Position numbers and translations under genes: made by a program
Notes under the pieces: model-generated
Databases searched by the model: none
What the model saw: the letters and a program-made list of their open reading frames with translations, nothing else
Told to the model about the DNA's origin: nothing
Assembly (NCBI RefSeq): GCF_011045115.1
Contig: NZ_JAAKZG010000015.1
Location: 1-64,000 of the forward strand
DNA: 64,000 bases
Source of the DNA: Mesorhizobium zhangyense
GTDB taxonomy: Bacteria; Pseudomonadota; Alphaproteobacteria; Rhizobiales; Rhizobiaceae
Direction of reading: 5' to 3'
Part shown: piece by piece, positions 58,014 through 64,000 of the stretch
Layout: each line of letters starts with the position of its first letter
Numbering within the stretch: the stretch's first letter is position 1

Positions 58014-59399
58014 CTAAATGGCGAGCAAGAGCAGTTCAGGGTCGCCGAGCAATAACTTGGCTACCACGCCCAACCCTGCCCGCAATTCGCCCTCGGTCGT
58101 GGAGCCGAGCGAGATGCGCACTGCCGGTTGCCACTCGCCTTGCGAGATGCGGAAGGAAACGCCAGGCGCGATGGCAACGCCTTGCAGCCGCGCCTGCGAA
58201 ACGAACCCTTCCTCCGTGCGCTGGTCGGGCAGCGGCAGCCAGATGTGCAGGCTGTCGCGATGCGCCAGATAGCCGACGCCACCGAGCATTTCTGTTGCGA
58301 TCTCATGACGGCGGCGTAAGGCCTCGCGCTGCCAGCGGACCAGTTCCATGGCCGTTCCGTCCGCCACCCAGCGCGAGGCGATCTCGACCACCATAGGCGT
58401 CGCCATCCAGTTCGAGACGAGGTGACGGTTGGCCACGGCCGCGACATAGCGGTCCGGCGCGACCAGATAGCCGACGCGCAGGCCGGGCACGACGATCTTG
58501 GTGAAACTGGTGACGTAAAGCGTGCGTTCGGGTGCGAAATAGGCCATCGGCGGCGCGCGATCCTGCACCAGCGGGCCGAGCACGTCGTTCTCGATGATCG
58601 CGATATCGTGCCTCCGCGCGACCTCGGCGATTTGCGAGCGCCGCACCGAACCCATCAACGTCGCCGTCGGATTGATGACGGAAGGTTGCACGAAAACGGC
58701 CCGTATCGGCGATTTCCGGCAGGCTTCGTCGAGCGCTTCGGGGATCATGCCCTCGTCGTCAATCGCCAGCCCTTCCAGGTCGAAACCGAGATAGGTGGCA
58801 AGCGGTATCAGCGTATGGTGGCCGATCGCCTCGGTGGCGACGATCGAACCGGGCGGCGCGACACTCATCAGCGCAACCGTCATGCCGGCGGTTGCGCCAT
58901 TGGTGATGCTGATATTCTGCGGCGAAACCTCCAGCCCGCAGCCCCGCAGCCAGTCCGCGGCAATGGCGCGATGACGCGGGAAGACCACGTTGGGGCGGAA
59001 CGAAAGGGCTGCGCTCGACGTCAAATTCTCCGAAAGCCAGCCCAGCGCCTGCTTCATCTTTTCGAGATGCATCGGCTCGCATACGGGTTTCAGGATCGAC
59101 AGGTCGATCACCTCTCCAAGCCGTTCCGGCAGATAGGGCGGGTCCGGTTCCTTGCGCTGCGTCTGGACAAAACTGCCGCGCCCGATCTCGCCCGAGATCA
59201 GCCCGCGCCGTATAAGCTCCTCATAGGCGCGGCTGACGGTCTGGACCGAGAGTTTCAGGTCGTCGGCCATGCGCCTGTGCGTCGGCAATCGTGCCCCGCT
59301 TTCCAGGCGTCCATCATGGATCGCCCGCGCAATCTGTTCGGCAAGCGAAAGATAGGCGGGGCGGCGAATGAGAGCAGGATCCGGGCGCCAGAATGTCAT
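58014..59399 (-). CDS. enuR: MocR/GntR-type regulator of ectoine catabolism EnuR
   Basis: A 461-residue chimera: N-terminal GntR winged helix (RPAYLSLAEQIARAIHDGRLESGARLPTHRRMADDLKLSVQTVSRAYEELIRRGLISGEIGRGSFV) and a C-terminal aminotransferase-like domain with the PLP lysine in VTSFTKIVVPGLRVGYL. EnuR represses ectoine genes and responds to N-alpha-acetyl-diaminobutyrate/diaminobutyrate bound via PLP. It lies between the operon it controls and the divergent AsnC gene. Confidence 0.93.
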   Translation of the reverse strand: MTFWRPDPALIRRPAYLSLAEQIARAIHDGRLESGARLPTHRRMADDLKLSVQTVSRAYEELIRRGLISGEIGRGSFVQTQRKEPDPPYLPERLGEVIDLSILKPVCEPMHLEKMKQALGWLSENLTSSAALSFRPNVVFPRHRAIAADWLRGCGLEVSPQNISITNGATAGMTVALMSVAPPGSIVATEAIGHHTLIPLATYLGFDLEGLAIDDEGMIPEALDEACRKSPIRAVFVQPSVINPTATLMGSVRRSQIAEVARRHDIAIIENDVLGPLVQDRAPPMAYFAPERTLYVTSFTKIVVPGLRVGYLVAPDRYVAAVANRHLVSNWMATPMVVEIASRWVADGTAMELVRWQREALRRRHEIATEMLGGVGYLAHRDSLHIWLPLPDQRTEEGFVSQARLQGVAIAPGVSFRISQGEWQPAVRISLGSTTEGELRAGLGVVAKLLLGDPELLLLAI

Positions 59400-59483
59400 G
59401 ATTTATATGAGACCATAATCAGTGCAATTGACAATCGAAAAAATGCGCGGTCATGGTCCATCGACGGAATTCACAGGCAAGCC

Positions 59484-59981
59484 ATGTCCTCGATAAAACT
59501 CGATCCGATCGATCTGCGCATTCTCGATGCGATCCAGCGCGACGGGCGCATCACCAAGCTGGCGCTTGCCGAGCGGGTCGGGCTGTCGCCGACGCCATGC
59601 TGGATGCGGCTGCGAAAACTGGAAAAAGTCGGCATCGTCACCGGCTATCACGCCCGTCTCGCCATGCGGCTGGTGGCGCCCGTCGCCACGGTGCTGATGG
59701 AGGTGACGCTCGGCGCGCACCGGCAGGCGGATTTCGACCGTTTCGAACGCGCGATCCGCGACATTCCCGAAATCGTCGCCTGCTGGTCGGTCGGCGGCGG
59801 CGTCGACTATGTGCTGAAGGTCATGGCGCGCGACATCGACGCCTATCAGCGACTGGTCGATGGCCTGCTGGAGCGCGAGCTCGGCATCGACCGTTATTTC
59901 ACCTACATCGTCATCAAGACAGTGAAGGAAGAGACCGCGCTGCCGCTCGAGGAATTGCTGCCGCCGGACGCCAAGCAATAG
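59484..59981 (+). CDS. AsnC/Lrp-type regulator of the ectoine locus
   Basis: A 165-residue regulator with an Lrp-type helix-turn-helix (LDPIDLRILDAIQRDGRITKLALAERVGLSPTPCWMRLRKLEKVGIVTGY) and an RAM domain (VEVACWSVGGGVDYVLKVMARDIDAYQRLVDGLL region). Such a gene accompanies ectoine catabolism loci in many alphaproteobacteria. It is divergent from enuR with only 84 bp between the starts, so one control region serves both. Confidence 0.9.
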   Translation: MSSIKLDPIDLRILDAIQRDGRITKLALAERVGLSPTPCWMRLRKLEKVGIVTGYHARLAMRLVAPVATVLMEVTLGAHRQADFDRFERAIRDIPEIVACWSVGGGVDYVLKVMARDIDAYQRLVDGLLERELGIDRYFTYIVIKTVKEETALPLEELLPPDAKQ

Positions 59982-60100
59982 TCGATCTATCCGGCAACGA
60001 GCCACACGCTAGACAATCTCTCTCCTGGCGTCCCCCGGAAAAGTCTCTTTCTCCGGTTCGTCACGCCTACCCTCCGGGTGAACAACTTCGGAGGAACCCG

Positions 60101-61594
60101 ATGCCCGCCCAATTCGCTCGCGCCCATCGACAGGATGCCCTCGACCGGCTCGCCGACCGCCGCCTGCTGCGCGAACTCGCCTATGTCGACGGACACTGGA
60201 CGGCTGCCGAAACCGGCCAGACCTTCGAAGTGCGCAATCCCTCGAATGGTGAGACCTTCGCCTGGGTTGCATCGCTGGATGCCGTGCAGACCTCGCAGGC
60301 AATCGATGCCGCTGCGCGCGCCCTGCCCGCTTGGCGCTTGCTCCTGCCGCAGCAGCGTTCGGCGATCTTGCGAAAATGGTTCGAACTGATCATCGCGGCT
60401 AAGGAAGATCTCGCGCTGATCATGACGCTGGAACAGGGCAAGCCGCTCGCCGAATCCCTCGGCGAAATCGACTATGCGGCATCCTTCATCGAGTGGTACG
60501 CCGAGGAGGCAAAGCGCCTCAACGCCGAAAGCGTAACCAGCCACTTACCAAATGCCGAGATGATCGTTCGCCGCGAGGCGCTTGGCGTCGTCGGTGTCGT
60601 CACGCCTTGGAACTTCCCGTCGGCAATGCTGACCCGCAAGGCCGCCGCAGCACTCGCCGCCGGCTGCACCATCGTCGTGCACCCCTCCTCCGAGACACCG
60701 CTTTCGGCTCTCGCGCTGGCCGAGCTTGGCGAGCGCGCCGGCCTGCCAGCCGGCGTGTTCAACATCGTCACCGGCAATGCCGCGACCATCGTCGGCAGGC
60801 TGTGCGAGGATGCGCGGGTTCGCGCGCTCAGCTTCACCGGCTCGACCGAGATCGGCCGGTTGATCGCCGCCCAATGCGCCCCGACGATGAAGCGCCTCGT
60901 CATGGAACTCGGCGGCCACGCGCCGTTGATCGTCTTCGATGATGCCGATCTGGATCGCGCCGTGAAGATCGCCATCGACGGCAAATTCGCGACCTCCGGT
61001 CAGGATTGCCTCGCCGCCAACCGCATCTATGTGCAGCGCTCCATCTATGACGCCTTCTGCGCCAAATTCGCCGAGCGCATTGCCACGCTAAAGGTCGGAG
61101 ACGGCCTGACCGACGGCGTCGACATCGGCCCGCTGATGCATGAGCGCGCCATCGCCAAGGTCGAGGAACAGGTCGCAGATGCCATAAAACGCGGCGCGCG
61201 CTGCCTGACCGGCGGCAAGCGCCTTGAGGCCGGCGCACTGTTCTACCAGCCGACACTGCTCGCCGACCTCACCGACAATGCGCTCATCATGCGCGAGGAA
61301 ACTTTTGGACCGGTCGCTGCCGTCACGCCCTTCGACACGGAGGATGAAGTGATCGCCCGCGCCAATGATACCGAATACGGCCTTGTCGCCTATGTCGTCA
61401 CCGAAAACAGCGCTCGCCAGCTGCGGCTAGGCCGCGCACTGGAATACGGCATGGTCGCCATCAACCGTGTAAAGATCACCGGCGCGCCGATCCCCTTCGG
61501 TGGCGTCAAACAGTCCGGCCTCGGCCGCGAAGGCTCCCGCCACGGGCTGGAGGCCTTTACCGAACTCAAATATCTCTGCCTCGACGCAGCCTGA
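60101..61594 (+). CDS. doeC: Aldehyde dehydrogenase of ectoine degradation (DoeC/Ssd type)
   Basis: A 497-residue NAD(P)-dependent dehydrogenase. Catalytic Cys in FATSGQDCLAANR, Glu in MELGGHAPLIV, coenzyme loop FTGSTEIGR and VVTPWNFP. It closely resembles succinate-semialdehyde dehydrogenases; in ectoine loci the enzyme oxidises L-aspartate-semialdehyde, from DoeD, to aspartate. GGAGG lies eight bases before the ATG. Confidence 0.9.
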   Translation: MPAQFARAHRQDALDRLADRRLLRELAYVDGHWTAAETGQTFEVRNPSNGETFAWVASLDAVQTSQAIDAAARALPAWRLLLPQQRSAILRKWFELIIAAKEDLALIMTLEQGKPLAESLGEIDYAASFIEWYAEEAKRLNAESVTSHLPNAEMIVRREALGVVGVVTPWNFPSAMLTRKAAAALAAGCTIVVHPSSETPLSALALAELGERAGLPAGVFNIVTGNAATIVGRLCEDARVRALSFTGSTEIGRLIAAQCAPTMKRLVMELGGHAPLIVFDDADLDRAVKIAIDGKFATSGQDCLAANRIYVQRSIYDAFCAKFAERIATLKVGDGLTDGVDIGPLMHERAIAKVEEQVADAIKRGARCLTGGKRLEAGALFYQPTLLADLTDNALIMREETFGPVAAVTPFDTEDEVIARANDTEYGLVAYVVTENSARQLRLGRALEYGMVAINRVKITGAPIPFGGVKQSGLGREGSRHGLEAFTELKYLCLDAA

Positions 61595-61618
61595 AACAAT
61601 CACGCAAGGAAAACTGCC

Positions 61619-62998
61619 ATGCTCGAACAGTCGAACGAACTCGCCGCCTGGGATCGCGATCACTTCTTCCATCCCTCGACCCATATGGGCACCCATGCGC
61701 GCGGTGAATCGCCCCAGCGCGTGATTGCCGGCGGCGAAGGCGTCTACATCACCGACACCACGGGCAAGCGCAGCCTCGATGCCTTTGCCGGGCTCTATTG
61801 CGTCAATGTCGGTTATGGCCGCCAGAAGATCGCCGACGCGATCGCCGAGCAGGCCAAGAACCTCGCTTATTATCACGCCTATGTCGGCCACGGCACCGAG
61901 GCTTCGATCCGGCTTTCCAAGATGATCATCGACCGCGCCCCCGCCGGCATGAGCCGCGTCTATTTCGGCCTCTCCGGCTCGGATGCCAACGAAACCAACA
62001 TCAAGCTGATCTGGTACTACAACAACGTGCTCGGCCGGCCGGAGAAGAAGAAGATCATCTCGCGCTGGCGCGGCTATCACGGCTCCGGCGTCATGACCGG
62101 CTCGCTCACGGGGCTGGATCTTTTCCACAATGCCTTCGACCTGCCGCGCGCGCCGATCCTGCACACCGAAGCGCCATACTATTTCCGCCGCGCCGACCGC
62201 GGACAAAGCGAGGAGCAGTTCTCGCAGCATTGCGCCGACAAGCTCGAGGAAATGATTTTGGCCGAAGGACCGGATACCGTTGCCGCCTTCATCGGCGAGC
62301 CGATCCTCGGCACCGGCGGCATCGTGCCGCCGCCCGCCGGCTACTGGCAGAAGATCCAGGCAGTGTTGAAGAAATACGACATCCTGCTGGTTGCCGATGA
62401 GGTCGTCACCGGTTTCGGCCGCCTCGGCACCATGTTCGGTTCCGACCATTACGGCATGAAGCCCGACCTCATTACCATCGCCAAAGGCCTGACCTCGGCC
62501 TATGCGCCGCTGTCGGGCGTCATCGTCGCGGACAAGATGTGGCAGGTGCTCGTCCAGGGTTCCGACAAGCTCGGCTCGCTCGGCCACGGCTGGACCTATT
62601 CGGCGCATCCGATCTGTGTTGCGGCCGGCGTTGCCAATCTCGAACTCATCGATGAACTCGATCTGGTGACGAATGCCGGCGAAACCGGCGCCTATTTCCG
62701 CAAGGGCCTCACGGAAACGCTGGCCGGGCACAAGCATGTCGGCGAGGTGCGCGGCGACGGCATGCTGGCGGCGGTGGAATTCGTCGCCGACAAGGACGAC
62801 CGGGTGTTCTTCGACGCATCGCAGAAGATCGGCCCACAGGTCGCAACCGCCCTTGCCGAGCGCGGCGTCATCGGCCGCGCCATGCCGCAGGGCGACATCC
62901 TCGGCTTTGCGCCGCCGCTGTGCCTGACGCGGGAAGAGGCAGATACGGTTATCGCTGCCGCTGCGGATGCGGTGAAGAGCGTGTTTGCGAATAACTAG
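61619..62998 (+). CDS. doeD: Diaminobutyrate aminotransferase of ectoine degradation (DoeD)
   Basis: A 459-residue class III PLP transaminase: YVGHGTEASIRLSKMI, SGSDANETNIKLIWYYNN, GEPILGTGGIVPPPAGYW, LLVADEVVTGFGRLG and the PLP lysine in LITIAKGLTSAYAPLS. It converts L-2,4-diaminobutyrate to aspartate-semialdehyde, linking DoeB and DoeC. 24 bp after doeC. Confidence 0.93.
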   Translation: MLEQSNELAAWDRDHFFHPSTHMGTHARGESPQRVIAGGEGVYITDTTGKRSLDAFAGLYCVNVGYGRQKIADAIAEQAKNLAYYHAYVGHGTEASIRLSKMIIDRAPAGMSRVYFGLSGSDANETNIKLIWYYNNVLGRPEKKKIISRWRGYHGSGVMTGSLTGLDLFHNAFDLPRAPILHTEAPYYFRRADRGQSEEQFSQHCADKLEEMILAEGPDTVAAFIGEPILGTGGIVPPPAGYWQKIQAVLKKYDILLVADEVVTGFGRLGTMFGSDHYGMKPDLITIAKGLTSAYAPLSGVIVADKMWQVLVQGSDKLGSLGHGWTYSAHPICVAAGVANLELIDELDLVTNAGETGAYFRKGLTETLAGHKHVGEVRGDGMLAAVEFVADKDDRVFFDASQKIGPQVATALAERGVIGRAMPQGDILGFAPPLCLTREEADTVIAAAADAVKSVFANN

Positions 62999-63014
62999 TT
63001 CTTGAAAGATTGGC

Positions 63015-63186
63015 GCTGCCCCTCACCTGCCTGCCGGCATCAACCGGGGTCGAGCCACGGGTCTCGACCCGTCCTTCGGACCCCCGGATAGTGACGGGAG
63101 AGGAAGGCTGGCCGCAACATCGACGCCTCCCCCTTCTCCCCGTCACTATACGGGGAGAAGGTCCCGGCAGGGGGATGAGGGGCAGC
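63015..63186. repeat. Palindromic intergenic repeat between doeD and the last gene
   Basis: GCTGCCCCTCA (63015-) and GATGAGGGGCAGC (63174-63186) are inverted ends, CTTCTCCCCG/CGGGGAGAAG (63133-63160) is an inner hairpin and GGGTCGAG/CTCGACCC another. Its parts match the repeat at 56051-56175, so both belong to one mosaic family. Confidence 0.85.
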
Positions 63187-63213
63187 GCAACCGCCAATCA
63201 GGAAAGCATCAAC

Positions 63214-64000
63214 ATGCCCACCACCCCCTCCCTCCCCGCCACCATGCGCGCCGTGCTGCTCACCGGCCACGGCGGCCCTGAAAAGCTGGTCTATCGCGAA
63301 GATGTGCCCGTTCCCGCCCCCGCTCCCGGCGAAGTGCTGATCGAGGTCACCGCCTGCGGCATGAACAACACCGACGTCTGGGTCCGTCAGGGCGCATACG
63401 GCACCGAGGAGGATGCCGGCGCGGTTTCCACCTGGCGCCGGCAGGGCAACACGCTGACCTTCCCGCGCATCCAGGGAACCGACAGCGTCGGCAGGATCGT
63501 GGCGGTCGGTGAAGGCGTTTCGCCATCGCGCATCGGCGAACGCGTCATGGTCGATTTCTCGATCTACAATCGCGACGACGATAGCCTCGCCGACATCGAT
63601 TATATGGGCCACGGCCGTGATGGCGGTTACGCTGAATATCAGGCGCTGCCGGCTGAAAACGCCCATGTGGTCAATACTGCCCTCACCGACATCGAACTCG
63701 CCACCTTCTGCTGCGCCTATCTCACCGGCGAACAGATGCTGGAGCGCGCCGGCCTGAAGGCTGGCGAGCGGGTGCTGGTCACCGGCGCGTCGGGCGGAGT
63801 CGGCTCCGGCATCGTCCAGCTTGCCCGCGCCCGCGGCGCCATCCCCTACGCGATCGTCGGCGGCGGCAAGGAACAGGCGGTCAAGGATATCGGCGCGGAA
63901 GCCGTCATCACGCGCGGCGCGCCCGACCTGATCGCGGCGGTGCACGAGGCGACCGGCGGTCAACCCATCGACGTGGTTGCCGATCTCGTCGGCGGCGCGA
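63214..64000 (+). CDS. Zinc-type alcohol dehydrogenase family protein (partial)
   Basis: 262 codons up to the window edge. An MDR-superfamily NAD(P) enzyme: RAVLLTGHGGPEKLVYREDVPVPAPAPGEVLIEVTACGMNNTDVW, with Cys-Gly-Met-Asn at the catalytic zinc position, PRIQGTDSVGRIVAVG, and the Rossmann motif GASGGVGSGIVQLARARGA. The structural zinc cysteines are absent, so a quinone-oxidoreductase-like member is possible. Its relation to ectoine is uncertain; it is separated from doeD by a repeat. Start ATG 63214. Confidence 0.85.
   Translation, partial: MPTTPSLPATMRAVLLTGHGGPEKLVYREDVPVPAPAPGEVLIEVTACGMNNTDVWVRQGAYGTEEDAGAVSTWRRQGNTLTFPRIQGTDSVGRIVAVGEGVSPSRIGERVMVDFSIYNRDDDSLADIDYMGHGRDGGYAEYQALPAENAHVVNTALTDIELATFCCAYLTGEQMLERAGLKAGERVLVTGASGGVGSGIVQLARARGAIPYAIVGGGKEQAVKDIGAEAVITRGAPDLIAAVHEATGGQPIDVVADLVGGA

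Noticed and set aside
58422-59981. A 519-codon plus-strand frame joining the enuR antisense to the AsnC gene
   Set aside because: Only the last 165 codons match a family (Lrp/AsnC) and have their own start at 59484; the first part mirrors enuR.
59453-61594. An apparent fusion of sequence over the AsnC gene to the aldehyde dehydrogenase
   Set aside because: The N-terminal 216 codons are out of frame with the AsnC product and non-family; ATG 60101 has a good GGAGG site and gives the normal enzyme length.
56051-63186. CRISPR array from the repeated CTTCTCCCCG palindromes
   Set aside because: Only two scattered copies, no regular spacers and no cas genes.

Overview
The window looks like a chromosome segment of an alphaproteobacterium of the order Hyphomicrobiales (Rhizobiales), most like Mesorhizobium or other Phyllobacteriaceae. 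The evidence is the GC-rich coding sequence, the gene neighbourhoods merR-ihfA-fabH-plsX-yceD, glyA-nrdR-ribD-ribE-ribH-nusB and ldtR/L,D-transpeptidase, a potassium-independent type HppA, Bpt, the ehu/eut/doe ectoine catabolic cluster, and several intergenic palindromes of rhizobial type. Genus assignment is inference. No intact tRNA or rRNA gene and no CRISPR array was seen.

Positions 1-6030 are the right end of an integrated mobile element. A 45-nt 3' fragment of a tRNA-Pro(GGG) gene (5986-6030) marks its chromosomal junction. Leftward from it come a tyrosine integrase, a small HTH-like protein, an AlpA-type regulator/excisionase, two small unknown proteins, a large prim-pol/helicase-like replication protein and, just past its 3' end, an AT-rich inverted repeat with iterons that looks like a replication origin. 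Two more small genes follow and run out of the window. This int-alpA-prim-ori order resembles phage-inducible chromosomal islands (phage satellites) and is the best candidate here for an undescribed system. The packaging or interference part, if any, lies left of the window.

Positions 6171-49488 are mostly housekeeping chromosome: YidB, a YeaQ/GlsB membrane protein, DUF2188 and MOSC proteins; the merR-ihfA-fabH-plsX lipid block; yceD and a cytochrome bc1 chaperone divergent from the lipoprotein BamE; the proton-pumping pyrophosphatase; an MFS carrier; nusB and the riboflavin genes (with a DoxX gene inserted on the opposite strand), nrdR and glyA; an ABC-F ATPase preceded by a very short ORF ending in a perfect hairpin; a CPA1 antiporter; an L,D-transpeptidase with its MarR-type regulator LdtR; an acyl-CoA hydrolase; hemB; a serine hydrolase; an unknown helical-repeat protein; RDD and Bpt; an EamA exporter; a VOC/DoxX/HxlR patch; parC; aspS; an MFS carrier; rnd; a MAPEG protein and guaB. 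Two copies of a 143-bp palindromic repeat each fill a convergent gene junction (before parC and before the MAPEG gene) and show covarying base pairs.

Positions 49678-64000 hold an ectoine/hydroxyectoine uptake and catabolism locus. On the minus strand are enuR, the ABC importer ehuABCD, eutABC (hydroxyectoine to ectoine), doeA and doeB (ring opening and deacetylation). Divergent on the plus strand are an AsnC-type regulator, an aldehyde dehydrogenase (DoeC type), the DoeD transaminase and a truncated zinc-type dehydrogenase. No ectABC biosynthesis genes are in the window, so this locus supports consumption of scavenged ectoines. Palindromic repeats sit between ehuB and ehuC and between doeD and the last gene.
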